Source: NORP294 sp047627915 (GTDB lineage Bacteria; Bacteroidota; Bacteroidia; Flavobacteriales_E; Vicingaceae). Taken from it: a stretch of DNA of 15,034 nucleotides. Numbering within the stretch: the first letter of the stretch is position 1; the number at the start of each line of letters is the position of its first letter. The notes beneath the pieces were generated by a model, which saw nothing but the letters and a program-made list of their open reading frames with translations, made no database searches and had not been told where the DNA came from. A program made the position numbers and the translations under genes. The DNA is taken from assembly GCA_047627915.1 (NCBI GenBank), contig JBLHTZ010000056.1, positions 1 through 15,034 of the forward strand. The letters are read 5' to 3'. Shown here one piece after another: positions 1 to 7,818 of the stretch.

Positions 1-1
1 T

Positions 2-619
2 ATTGTCACCTATCGAGAAGAAAAAGGCGTTTTTGACGATCGAAAACAGCTGAAGGAAGTGAAAGGTATGGGAGCTGTTGCTTTTCAGCAATCGGCAGGG
101 TTTTTGAGAATTAGAAATGGAAAAAATTCATTGGATGAAACTGGAATTCACCCGGAGAGATATAAAGTGCTGAAGAAAATTTTATCAGATAACAAAATAA
201 AGATAACGGATTTAAAAGCCGAAAAAGAGAAAATTGAAGCCATTCAAATGAAACAATACGTTTCTGAAGAAATTGGGGAGTTGACATTGAATGATATCAA
301 GAATGACTTGTTAAAACCCGGAAGAGATCCACGTGAAAAAATGAAGGTTTTTCAATTCGACAGCACCGTAAAAAGTATTGGAGATTTAAGAGTTGGAATG
401 GAATTACCTGCATTGGTAACCAACATTACAAACTTTGGAGCCTTTGTCGACCTTGGCGTGAAGCAAGATGGATTAGTGCACATTTCTAATTTAGCCAACA
501 AGTTTGTGAACGATCCTAACGAGGTAGTTTCTTTGGGGCAGGCAATTCGAGTGAAAGTGATAGAAGTGGATGCACAGCGGAAAAGAATTCAGTTGTCGTT
601 AAAGGATGTAAATCAGTAA
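2..619 (+). CDS. tex: Tex-family S1 RNA-binding protein, C-terminal part
   Basis: This is the last 205 codons of a gene that begins outside the window; the reading frame is open from base 2. Tex proteins are cytosolic nucleic-acid-binding factors linked to transcription. Residues about 1-37 form the helix-hairpin-helix part (EEKGVFDDRKQL, then VKGMGAVAFQQSAGFLRI), which is characteristic of Tex. Residues about 125-205 form an S1 RNA-binding domain (GMELPALVTNITNFGAFVDL, then DGLVHISNLA and a closing RIQLSLKD). A GTG codon at 59 could serve as a start, but the upstream in-frame residues match the family, so it is an internal codon. The next gene starts 21 nt downstream on the same strand. Confidence 0.93.
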   Translation: MVTYREEKGVFDDRKQLKEVKGMGAVAFQQSAGFLRIRNGKNSLDETGIHPERYKVLKKILSDNKIKITDLKAEKEKIEAIQMKQYVSEEIGELTLNDIKNDLLKPGRDPREKMKVFQFDSTVKSIGDLRVGMELPALVTNITNFGAFVDLGVKQDGLVHISNLANKFVNDPNEVVSLGQAIRVKVIEVDAQRKRIQLSLKDVNQ

Positions 620-640
620 ATTGATTTAAACTAAAGAGTT

Positions 641-1270
641 ATGTTGTTTCGAGTTTTGTCGTTGGGTTTTGTACTTTTTATGAGTTGGCAAAGTATGCTT
701 GCTCAAGAAGGATGGGAAAATGTTGAAGATAGAGTAGGGCAAACTCAATTTAACAATATTGAATTGAAGGAGGGTATTTACAGAACATTTGAAGAGTTTA
801 AGTCCAACACACCTTTCATTACCGAAGAATTTGAATTGCGCACTAAATATCTTTTCTTAAAAGATACTGGAAATAAGTGGGTACAGGTAAATGAAGGCAG
901 AATATGGGGCTGCTTTAAAGATGGCAAAATTTATATTTCTAAGGACGAAGGATTATGGCGATGCATAAACATAGGCCGACTGCTGCAGTTTGCTACTATT
1001 AAAATTGAACGTTATGTTGATCCTAACCTTAACTTATCAATTGGTGGAGCTGGAACAATGCAAGAGAAGTCGATAACGAAACAGTACTTTTTAGATACCG
1101 AATTAGGAGAAGTTTTTACACTAAACAGTCGGAATTTTGCACCCTATGCGGCTCAAGAGCCGGATTTAAAAACATTTAAATCAAAAAATAAGAATAAGGT
1201 AGCTCAAACCATTTTGTTGTTAAAAGCTTATAATGAGTTGAATCCACTAAAATTAAAGCCAAATGAATAA
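641..1270 (+). CDS. Predicted exported protein of unknown function
   Basis: This 209-residue protein is not confidently assigned to a family. Residues 1-21 look like a Sec signal peptide: a short basic start (MLFR), a hydrophobic core and an LA-Q junction, so the mature protein probably begins at Gln22 and lies in the periplasm or at the envelope. The mature part is mixed alpha/beta with a GIYRTFEEF motif at 45-53, a type of motif I associate with small exported Bacteroidota proteins of unknown role. It has only two cysteines (91 and 108) and no visible catalytic motif. The start has a purine-rich stretch (AAAGAG) just upstream. Its last 8 nt overlap the following gene, which suggests co-translation with that second exported protein. 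Confidence 0.75.
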   Translation: MLFRVLSLGFVLFMSWQSMLAQEGWENVEDRVGQTQFNNIELKEGIYRTFEEFKSNTPFITEEFELRTKYLFLKDTGNKWVQVNEGRIWGCFKDGKIYISKDEGLWRCINIGRLLQFATIKIERYVDPNLNLSIGGAGTMQEKSITKQYFLDTELGEVFTLNSRNFAPYAAQEPDLKTFKSKNKNKVAQTILLLKAYNELNPLKLKPNE

Positions 1271-1697
1271 ATTAATTCTCGCACTTTTCTTGCTAATCGG
1301 AAGCTTTTCAGCTCAAGCTCAACTTACTAAAACACTGGCCGAAGAGCAGATTAAATTAGTCATGAAGTTTCAAGAAAGCGCTTGGAACAGAGGTGATATA
1401 CCGGAATACATGAAAGGGTATTGGAATTCAGATTCGTTGTTATTTATAGGTAGTAATGGACCAACTTATGGGTATACTAAAACCTTAACAAATTACTTAA
1501 AAGGTTACCCTACTACCGATAAAATGGGGCAATTAACATTCGATTTTGTAAAAATTGAAATACTGTCTGACAATCAAGCCTTTGTAGTAGGTAAATGGCA
1601 TTTAAAAAGAAAAGAGGACGATTTAAAAGGGCATTTTACACTATTGTGGAAGAAAATTGATGGGGAATGGAAAATTGTGGTTGACCATTCTTCATAA
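1263..1697 (+). CDS. Exported DUF4440 / SnoaL-like (NTF2-fold) protein
   Basis: This 144-residue protein has a signal peptide at residues 1-19 (MNKLILALFLLIG core, cleavage near QA-Q). The rest matches the DUF4440/SnoaL-like NTF2-fold pattern: an N-terminal helix with ESAWNRGDIPEYMKGYW (38-54), then DSLLFIGSNGPTYGY, a strand with FVVGKWHLKR (107-116), and a closing strand pair GHFTLLWKKIDGEWKIVVDH (123-142). NTF2-fold proteins bind small ligands or act as small enzymes; the substrate cannot be read from the sequence. The ATG lies inside the last codons of the upstream gene (8-nt overlap), so the two are probably one transcription unit. It is complete and of normal length. Confidence 0.85.
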   Translation: MNKLILALFLLIGSFSAQAQLTKTLAEEQIKLVMKFQESAWNRGDIPEYMKGYWNSDSLLFIGSNGPTYGYTKTLTNYLKGYPTTDKMGQLTFDFVKIEILSDNQAFVVGKWHLKRKEDDLKGHFTLLWKKIDGEWKIVVDHSS

Positions 1698-1722
1698 GGT
1701 CTAATTTGTCTATGCAAAGCGT

Positions 1723-1730
1723 TATATTTG
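1723..1730 (+). promoter_or_regulatory. Candidate Bacteroidota -7 promoter element for pyrR-pyrB
   Basis: TATATTTG matches the Bacteroidota -7 consensus TAnnTTTG exactly. It lies in the 42-bp gap before pyrR, with nine bases between it and the ATG at 1740. The best -33 candidate is TTTG at 1705-1708, but its 14-nt spacer is shorter than usual. If this element is used, transcription would start only a few bases before the pyrR start codon. The word is common in AT-rich DNA, so the call rests mainly on its position. Confidence 0.55.
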
Positions 1731-1739
1731 TGTTTTGAA

Positions 1740-2288
1740 ATGAAGAACAATAGGATTATTCTCGATGAAGCTCAGTTGGAGTTAGCTATTCAGCGCCTTT
1801 GTTATCAATTGATTGAAAATCATAACGACTTCTCGAATTCAGTGATTATTGGCCTTCAGCCTCGTGGAGTAATTTTGGCAAAACGAATTCATTCTGAACT
1901 GTTAAAGATCACTCCAAACTCTTCAATTCCTTTGGGAAGTCTTGATACCACCTTTTTTAGAGACGACTTTAGACGAAGAGAGAGCCCAATTATTGCAAAC
2001 AAAACACAAATTGATTTCATTATTGAAAATAAAAAGGTGATTTTGATTGACGATGTACTTTACACAGGTAGAACAATACGTGCGGGGTTGGATGCAATGT
2101 TGGCATATGGTCGACCTGATTTAGTGGAGCTATTGGTTTTGGTAGATCGCAGGTATGGCCGTCATTTGCCAATTGAGCCCAACTATATTGGAACCACCAT
2201 TGATTCTGTTGCAAGCGAAAGAGTAGAGGCCAAATGGCTAGAAACCGACGGCATAGATGAAATAATATTAAAAGAAAATAAAAAATAG
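1740..2288 (+). CDS. pyrR: PyrR-like uracil phosphoribosyltransferase / pyr regulator
   Basis: This 182-residue protein belongs to the type I phosphoribosyltransferase family, PyrR group. PyrR uses PRPP and uracil to make UMP and, in many bacteria, binds pyr mRNA to regulate pyrimidine genes. Visible motifs are GLQPRGVILAKRI (38-50), the PRPP loop ILIDDVLYTGRTI (101-113) and the PyrR-like stretch VDRRYGRHLPI (135-145), followed by GTTIDSVASERV. The ATG at 1740 is chosen over an in-frame TTG at 1728, because that TTG lies inside the probable promoter and would only add four residues. The stop codon abuts the pyrB start with no gap, so the two are co-transcribed. I see no room for a PyrR-binding attenuator before the gene, so any RNA-binding regulatory role would have to act elsewhere. 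Confidence 0.93.
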   Translation: MKNNRIILDEAQLELAIQRLCYQLIENHNDFSNSVIIGLQPRGVILAKRIHSELLKITPNSSIPLGSLDTTFFRDDFRRRESPIIANKTQIDFIIENKKVILIDDVLYTGRTIRAGLDAMLAYGRPDLVELLVLVDRRYGRHLPIEPNYIGTTIDSVASERVEAKWLETDGIDEIILKENKK

Positions 2289-3233
2289 ATGGAAAAATTA
2301 TCAACTCGGCATTTATTGGGAATTAAAGAACTCAGCAAAGCTGACATAGAGTTGATCTTTTCTACTGCAGGAAATTTTAAGGAAGTCATTAATAGGCCAA
2401 TTAAAAAAGTCCCTTCCTTACGTGATATCACCATTGCGAATCTCTTTTTTGAAAACTCTACTCGAACCAAACTATCTTTCGAATTAGCTGAGAAGCGGCT
2501 ATCTGCCGACGTGATTAATTTCTCTGCATCAGCTTCTTCTGTTACCAAGGGCGAAACCTTGATTGATACAGTGAACAATATTTTAGCCATGAAAGTAGAC
2601 ATGGTGGTTATGCGACATCCAAATCCTGGAGCACATGCATTTTTAAGTAAACACATAGACGCTACCATTATAAATGCGGGCGATGGGGCTCATGAACATC
2701 CAACTCAGGCACTTTTGGATGCCTTTAGTATGCGTCACGAGTTAGGCGATTTAGCAGGTAAAAAAGTGGTTATTGTTGGTGATATATTGCACTCAAGAGT
2801 AGCACTATCAAACATATATTGTCTCCAAAAATTAGGAGCAAAAATTATGGTTTGTGGTCCTCCGACACTAATTCCAAAATACATATCCTCTCTAGGAGTA
2901 GAAGTAAGTTATAAGTTAGATGAAGCTCTTGAATGGTGCGATGCTGCCATGATGCTTCGCATTCAACTAGAAAGACAAGGCGGAGACCAACATTCTGGTG
3001 TAAAATTCTTTCCCTCATTGAGAGAATACCATAATTTATATGGGTTAACCATGGAACGATTAAATAGGCTGAAAAATATTCCAATCATCTTACATCCAGG
3101 ACCAATTAATCGAGGAGTGGAAATTTCATCAGAAGTGGCAGACTCTGAACATTCGATTATTTTAAACCAAGTAGAGAATGGAGTAGCAATTCGCATGGCT
3201 GTTCTGTATTTATTAGCCTCTGATAGCAACTAA
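2289..3233 (+). CDS. pyrB: Aspartate carbamoyltransferase catalytic subunit
   Basis: This enzyme condenses carbamoyl phosphate with aspartate to give N-carbamoyl-aspartate, the committed step of pyrimidine synthesis in the cytosol. The 314 residues are full length for the catalytic chain. The carbamoyl-phosphate loop FFENSTRTKLSFE is at 53-65, the catalytic lysine of the mobile loop is at 87 (SVTKGET), the HPTQALLDAF motif at 137-146, and HPGPINRGVEI at 269-279. It starts on the base after the pyrR stop. No regulatory chain (pyrI) follows; the next gene is a STAS-domain protein with its own probable promoter. It shares the substrate carbamoyl phosphate with the argF' product encoded in the same window. 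Confidence 0.97.
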   Translation: MEKLSTRHLLGIKELSKADIELIFSTAGNFKEVINRPIKKVPSLRDITIANLFFENSTRTKLSFELAEKRLSADVINFSASASSVTKGETLIDTVNNILAMKVDMVVMRHPNPGAHAFLSKHIDATIINAGDGAHEHPTQALLDAFSMRHELGDLAGKKVVIVGDILHSRVALSNIYCLQKLGAKIMVCGPPTLIPKYISSLGVEVSYKLDEALEWCDAAMMLRIQLERQGGDQHSGVKFFPSLREYHNLYGLTMERLNRLKNIPIILHPGPINRGVEISSEVADSEHSIILNQVENGVAIRMAVLYLLASDSN

Positions 3234-3248
3234 GCGGTCTAAATTTTA

Positions 3249-3256
3249 TATCTTTG
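3249..3256 (+). promoter_or_regulatory. Candidate -7 promoter element for the STAS-rnz pair
   Basis: TATCTTTG fits TAnnTTTG exactly and sits in the 41-bp gap between pyrB and the STAS gene, 18 nt before the ATG. I see no good -33 TTG at normal spacing. It would allow the STAS-rnz pair to be transcribed separately from pyrR-pyrB. Confidence 0.45.
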
Positions 3257-3274
3257 TTTCAAAGCCAATTAAAC

Positions 3275-3670
3275 ATGAGTTCATCAGTATTTACCATCGA
3301 CATTCAAGAGAAATACACTCACATTTCTGTTTTAGAAGATAAATTTACAGCTAAGGTTGCTCCTGATTTAAAGGCAGAATTGTCTGTAGTGAGTGCCAAT
3401 GGAATGAAAAACATCATTTTTGATTTATCGAAAACCAGTTATTGTGACTCCTCAGGCTTAAGTGTTATTTTGGTAGCCAACCGAATTTGTAAAGATAACA
3501 ATGGGTGTTTAGTCGTTTGCGGCGCACAACCAGCTGTGTCAAAGTTACTGGATATTTCTCAGTTGACTAGTGTGCTGAACATTACACCTAGCTTTAATGA
3601 GGCAGTAGATTTCATTTTTATGGATGAATTGGAGAAAGGCTTAAGTGAAGGAGAAGATCACTCAAACTAA
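3275..3670 (+). CDS. STAS-domain protein, anti-sigma factor antagonist-like
   Basis: This 131-residue protein is a single STAS domain of the SpoIIAA/RsbV type. Such proteins switch a partner (anti-sigma factor, kinase or phosphatase module) by phosphorylation of a serine. The core DLSKTSYCDSSGLSVILVA spans 50-68; Ser59, after Asp58, is where the phospho-acceptor of SpoIIAA-like proteins lies. The last 20 residues are acidic and probably extended. The ATG at 3275 is preferred to an in-frame TTG at 3254, which lies within the probable promoter word. Its TAA stop shares one base with the rnz start, so the two are translationally linked. No serine kinase or anti-sigma factor gene is in the window, so the partner is unknown. 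Confidence 0.88.
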   Translation: MSSSVFTIDIQEKYTHISVLEDKFTAKVAPDLKAELSVVSANGMKNIIFDLSKTSYCDSSGLSVILVANRICKDNNGCLVVCGAQPAVSKLLDISQLTSVLNITPSFNEAVDFIFMDELEKGLSEGEDHSN

Positions 3671-4578
3671 TGTCTCTAGAAGTACTCATTTTAGGAAGCG
3701 GTTCTGCACTTCCCACCTTTTCAGCAAATCAAACTTCACAAGTAGTTAGTTGTGGAAATCAACTCTTTCTGGTAGATTGTGGAGAAGGTACTCAAGTTCA
3801 ATTGCGCAAGAACAAAGTAAAAATTCAAAACATCAATCACGTGTTTATTTCACATCTACACGGCGATCATTTTTTTGGCTTAGTTGGTCTTTTGTCCACA
3901 ATGCATCTTTTAGGACGCCAAGCCGAATTGCACATACATGGACCAAAAGGGTTGGATGAAATTGTAGAAATTCAATTTCGAAATGCTGGAAGTCATTTAT
4001 CCTTCAACATGGTTTTTCATACCATTGAAAAGGCAGGAGAAGTGTTGTATGAAGATGCAAAGGTAACTGTTACTTCATTGCCTCTAAAGCACCGGATTCC
4101 TTGTTACGGATTTCATTTTCAAGAGAAGGAAGGACTGAGAAAGTTAGACGGACATAAGTTGGTAGAACACAACATTCCTATATATGCTCGAAAAAGTATT
4201 GCAGAGGGTGAGGACTTTCGAAGTGAAGAGGGGATCGTTATAAAGAATGCTGAATTAACCACAGATCCTCCAAGGCCAACAGCTTATGCATTCTGTTCCG
4301 ATACCGCTTATTACGAGAAACTAATACCACTTATCCAGGAAGTTGACTTACTGTACCATGAAGCTACCTTTTTAGAAAGTGAACGAGAACGAGCAAAGAA
4401 AACGTTTCATTCAACTGCGAAAGATGCTGCAACCATTGCAGAAAAGGCCAATGCAAAGCATCTAATTATGGGACATTTCTCTAACAGATACAAAAATAAA
4501 GATGGCTTTTTACAAGAAGCTCGAATGGTTTTTAAAAATACTAATGCGGCTGAGGAAGGGAGGGAATATCAAGTGTGA
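3670..4578 (+). CDS. rnz: Ribonuclease Z (tRNA 3' endonuclease)
   Basis: RNase Z cuts tRNA precursors at the 3' end using two zinc ions held in a metallo-beta-lactamase fold. The 302 residues are normal for the short form. The signature SHLHGDH is at 61-67 (ligands His62, His64, Asp66, His67). Further ligand candidates are His140 (PLKHRIPCYGF), Asp210 (FCSDTAYY) and His268 (MGHFSNRYK), with His246 in FHSTAKDAA. An N-terminal LILGSGSALPT strand and VDCGEGTQ complete the family pattern. It overlaps the upstream STAS gene by one base. Its stop lies 14 bp from the stop of a convergent permease gene. I found no convincing terminator in that gap. Confidence 0.95.
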   Translation: MSLEVLILGSGSALPTFSANQTSQVVSCGNQLFLVDCGEGTQVQLRKNKVKIQNINHVFISHLHGDHFFGLVGLLSTMHLLGRQAELHIHGPKGLDEIVEIQFRNAGSHLSFNMVFHTIEKAGEVLYEDAKVTVTSLPLKHRIPCYGFHFQEKEGLRKLDGHKLVEHNIPIYARKSIAEGEDFRSEEGIVIKNAELTTDPPRPTAYAFCSDTAYYEKLIPLIQEVDLLYHEATFLESERERAKKTFHSTAKDAATIAEKANAKHLIMGHFSNRYKNKDGFLQEARMVFKNTNAAEEGREYQV

Positions 4579-4592
4579 AGAAGTCTTTTTCG

Positions 4593-6353
4593 CTAAATAA
4601 TTAAGCGCACACCACCCAATTGTTCAATTTTGTACGGGAAATGATCACCGGGGGAGCCGATAAACATAAAGTTAATTGGAATGCCCCATTCGCTTGAAAG
4701 TTTATTAATTAGCTCAGGAGAAAACTCCTCATCCAACTCTATAAAATCAATTTTAATTTCCGGATACTCTCGATCAACTACGTTTATATCGTTTCTAAAT
4801 TGTGCGGTAATTTCAGTGCCATTCTTAGTGGCAGTAACCACTTTCAACTTCTTGGTATGTTCATTCTTCTTAATGTACAACATTACTTTATTTAGGGTTT
4901 CAACATCATCGTCTTTAGTAAAGTAGATGAATTCTTGAGAGTTAATGTCGTCAATAACAGAAAGTATTTTTTTATCTGTATTCAATACAAATCGTCTAAA
5001 CGGATCGAAAATAGAGTGTATAATTTTCAATAAAAATTTCAATAATACAGTTCGGTTAAGCATCACAAGGATGAATAGAATTGCAGGAACAAAATATTCA
5101 AGAAATACCGAAATGTTACTTGGTACTCCTTCTTTTGGTTCCATCAGTATGTTTCCAGTTAAGGCAACAATAACTGCCGTAATGGCCACGATTATAGCGA
5201 ACCATCCGGCTTTTTCAGGACGGGGTAAACTATTTCTTTTCACTTTTAATAAGATGTTACCTACCCCAAAGAGGGCCATTACAGCTAGGAATGAAATGGT
5301 GTAAACACCGGCTAAAAGTGTTACGTCTCCATTGGTTATTAGCAATACAGATATGGTTAGTAGCAAGAAGACAATAATGATCCGATAGGAACTTCCTCTT
5401 TTATTTTTCTTCAAAAAATATTGAGGTAAAATGCGATCAAGCGCCATACGTTCCAACAAACCTGAAACCCCAACAAAACTTGTGAGAACGGCTCCACTGA
5501 GCACCAAAAATGCATCAATAGCAATTAAAATGGCCAACCAATTTCCACCTACGTGATTTGCCATTTCAATTAACAATGTATTTTGGTAAGCATCGCTTTG
5601 CAATAGCGGCATGGCGAATAATGAAAGTGCAAAAAGTGCAGCTAAAGGATTAATAACACTGACCACAATCCACATATTTTTCAATGTTTTTGGGAAAACT
5701 CCTTTTTGTTGCTCTTCAACAAAATTGGCAGAACTTTCGAACCCCGAAACGCCTAACATGGAGGCAGCAAAGCCAAGAAAAATAGCATTTGTTATACTTC
5801 CACCCTTAGTGGGTAAGTGCCAGTTATCTATAAAAATGTCAATTCCGTTATTCAAAAGAAAAGCGATAATGAAGACACTCAATATTACAAAGGATGAGAG
5901 ATGGAAAAGGAAAATTCCTATGGCGACTTTGGCCGATTCTGAAACACCGCCGATTGTTAGCACTCCAAAGAAGCTGAGCAGAATAATGGTGGCGATGATA
6001 ATAGGAATAGCAGGAATTAAATGATGGAGGTAGTGAATGGCTTCATTTGCGGAAATAACAGCTGTAGCCATATATGACAGTAGTGTTAGGGTGGCAGCAA
6101 AAGAGGCCATAGATTTACTAGTCGTATTCAATAATGCATTGTATGCACCCCCGTTTAAAGGCAGTGCTCCAACCACTTCTCCATATATCTTTCTGAATAA
6201 GAAAAGAACCAATGAAACGATTAGTAATGTAATCCAAGCATACTGGCCGGCAAAGGCTATGGCTAGGGCGGAAACATAGAGTACTGACGAACTGATATCA
6301 TTTCCGCAGATAGCAGTAGAAGCTAGTACAGATAATTTTTTATCTTCTTTCAT
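4593..6353 (-). CDS. APC-superfamily amino acid permease with C-terminal cytosolic domain
   Basis: This 586-residue protein has about twelve membrane segments (roughly 8-32, 36-55, 82-101, 113-135, 143-167, 188-208, 227-250, 270-294, 322-341, 344-368, 382-403, 416-437). The first segment carries GNDISSSVLYVSAL, corresponding to the unwound, substrate-binding TM1 of APC permeases. The sixth carries GVSGFESSANFVEEQ (201-215), which matches the TM6 motif. The substrate is probably an amino acid or polyamine but cannot be set from the sequence. Residues about 440-586 form a soluble tail with beta-alpha alternation (KLKVVTATKNG; EIKIDFIELDEEFSPE). It lies 173 bp downstream of argH in the same direction, so read-through from the arginine operon is possible but unproven. 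Confidence 0.85.
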   Translation of the reverse strand: MKEDKKLSVLASTAICGNDISSSVLYVSALAIAFAGQYAWITLLIVSLVLFLFRKIYGEVVGALPLNGGAYNALLNTTSKSMASFAATLTLLSYMATAVISANEAIHYLHHLIPAIPIIIATIILLSFFGVLTIGGVSESAKVAIGIFLFHLSSFVILSVFIIAFLLNNGIDIFIDNWHLPTKGGSITNAIFLGFAASMLGVSGFESSANFVEEQQKGVFPKTLKNMWIVVSVINPLAALFALSLFAMPLLQSDAYQNTLLIEMANHVGGNWLAILIAIDAFLVLSGAVLTSFVGVSGLLERMALDRILPQYFLKKNKRGSSYRIIIVFLLLTISVLLITNGDVTLLAGVYTISFLAVMALFGVGNILLKVKRNSLPRPEKAGWFAIIVAITAVIVALTGNILMEPKEGVPSNISVFLEYFVPAILFILVMLNRTVLLKFLLKIIHSIFDPFRRFVLNTDKKILSVIDDINSQEFIYFTKDDDVETLNKVMLYIKKNEHTKKLKVVTATKNGTEITAQFRNDINVVDREYPEIKIDFIELDEEFSPELINKLSSEWGIPINFMFIGSPGDHFPYKIEQLGGVRLII

Positions 6354-6434
6354 AGGGTTGTAGAAAATTGAATATCGTATATTTTCTTATCTGTGATTTT
6401 TTTCTAACGTGTTATAGATAATGTTAGCTATTTT

Positions 6435-6512
6435 TTATTTCATTTCCAACTTGCTGGTAATAGTAGGTATTTGGCGACGCAGCATTCCGAAGAGTGCTTG
6501 CTCTTTGCACAT
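6435..6512 (-). CDS. Doubtful 25-codon ORF between argH and the permease
   Basis: The frame begins with ATG 14 nt after the argH stop and ends at TAA; the peptide has a LFGMLRRQIPTITSKLEMK end. It falls in the 173-bp argH-permease gap, which otherwise holds only AT-rich sequence and weak inverted repeats (AAGAG/CTCTT near 6490-6505; CTAAC/GTTAG near 6403-6427). There is no recognisable family and no strong ribosome binding site. It could be a chance ORF or the remnant of a longer gene. Confidence 0.15.
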   Translation of the reverse strand: MCKEQALFGMLRRQIPTITSKLEMK

Positions 6513-6526
6513 GGTATGTAGTTTTT

Positions 6527-7807
6527 CTAGAAGTTGTTTTCAAATTTAGAGATAATCTCCTTTAGACATAAATTACCAATACTTCCTTCATGTGTGTGCT
6601 TTACAACTTTATCTAATTTAAAATTACCTTCAAGGATTTCTTTTCCAACCTTTTGGTAAGCATCACGGAAAGTATCACCACGTAATACGAGTTTGTTCAC
6701 TTCTTCCACGCTGTAGAGATAGTCATATATATCATTGTCCAAGATATTGTCTTTAACAATCACATGTTGCAACATAAAATCACAGACTTCAAGATTGTCT
6801 TTTAACATATCTATTCCATCCATTAAATTTTCTTTTAGCAATTGAAAATCTCGATGGTAGCCACTTGTGAGGTTGTTGGTAATCATCATAATTTCTGAGG
6901 GCATATTTTGAAGCTTGTTACATTTTGCACGCATTATTTCAAAAACATCAGGATTTTGTTTGTGGGGCATAATGCTCGAACCAGTTGTTAACTCTTTAGG
7001 AAATCCTAAAAAATTAAAATTCTGACTCATATACAAACATACATCTGCAGAGAGTTTTGATAAAGTACCCGCCAATGAAGCGATAGCAAAAGCCGTTGTT
7101 TTTTCCAATTTTCCACGACTCATTTGAGCAGCTACCACATTGTACTTCATGGTATTGAACCCGAGTAGTTCGGTAGTCATAGTTCTATCTACAGGGAAAG
7201 AAGAACCATAGCCAGCAGCCGACCCTAGTGGGTTCTGGTCACTTATCTTTTGCGCTGCGTTTAGTAAAATGATATCGTCTATTAAGCTCTCTGCATAGGC
7301 GGAAAACCATAATCCAAATGAGGACGGCATAGCTACTTGCATATGGGTATAACCAGGAATAAGAACGTCTTGGTGTTTTTTACTTAATTTAATTAGGGTA
7401 TTGAAAAGTGTTTTTGTTAAGAATTTAATACCGTCTATCTCTTCTTTTACGTAAAGGTGTAAATCCACTAAAACTTGGTCGTTTCTAGAACGTGCGGTAT
7501 GTATTTTTTTCCCAGCTTCGCCAATCAGTTTTACTAACTCAAATTCAACCTTACTATGTACATCCTCAAAGTTCTCTTCAATTGTAAATGTACCGTTATC
7601 AATAGTTGCCTGAATTTTTGTAAAGCCATCTAAAATGTTCTCCAATTCTTGTCCTGTTAAGATATTAATTTTTTGCAGCATCTTAGCGTGAGCAATACTG
7701 CCTTTTATGTCGTGCTTCGCGAGTTTTAAATCTAAAACACGATCGTTTCCAACTGTAAAGCGATCTACTAAATTATCCGTTGTATATCCTTTGTCCCAAA
7801 GTTTCAT
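6527..7807 (-). CDS. argH: Argininosuccinate lyase
   Basis: ArgH splits argininosuccinate into arginine and fumarate, the last step of arginine synthesis. The 426 residues are a little shorter than the common 450-460. The fumarase/lyase signature GSSIMPHKQNP is at 276-286, with the flexible-loop serine at 277-278. Other landmarks are HTARSRNDQV (103-112), PGYTHMQVAMP (151-161, catalytic His155) and QNPLGSAAGYGSSFPVDR (191-208). The signature reads PHKQNP where many homologues read PQKKNP; the change keeps the lysine. It is the last arg gene of the operon, 11 nt after the deacylase gene. Confidence 0.96.
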   Translation of the reverse strand: MKLWDKGYTTDNLVDRFTVGNDRVLDLKLAKHDIKGSIAHAKMLQKINILTGQELENILDGFTKIQATIDNGTFTIEENFEDVHSKVEFELVKLIGEAGKKIHTARSRNDQVLVDLHLYVKEEIDGIKFLTKTLFNTLIKLSKKHQDVLIPGYTHMQVAMPSSFGLWFSAYAESLIDDIILLNAAQKISDQNPLGSAAGYGSSFPVDRTMTTELLGFNTMKYNVVAAQMSRGKLEKTTAFAIASLAGTLSKLSADVCLYMSQNFNFLGFPKELTTGSSIMPHKQNPDVFEIMRAKCNKLQNMPSEIMMITNNLTSGYHRDFQLLKENLMDGIDMLKDNLEVCDFMLQHVIVKDNILDNDIYDYLYSVEEVNKLVLRGDTFRDAYQKVGKEILEGNFKLDKVVKHTHEGSIGNLCLKEIISKFENNF

Positions 7808-7818
7808 AGTATATGTGT

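Noticed and set aside
2183..2668. 161-codon frame antisense to pyrR/pyrB
   Set aside because: It lies entirely opposite two well-supported genes and its translation shows no domain; it is a codon-usage shadow.
4576..4607. Bidirectional terminator between rnz and the permease
   Set aside because: CGCT/AGCG arms exist at 4591-4607, but the T-run precedes the stem in the rnz direction and is an A-run in the other, so neither strand has the terminator layout.
4945..6279. Several frames of 80-137 codons antisense to the permease
   Set aside because: They are opposite a coherent twelve-segment membrane protein and show no recognisable motif.
6541..6548. TAAATTTG on the minus strand near the end of argH as a promoter for the permease
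   Set aside because: It matches TAnnTTTG but lies inside argH, about 190 bp from the permease start, without a -33 element; a chance match is likely in AT-rich DNA.
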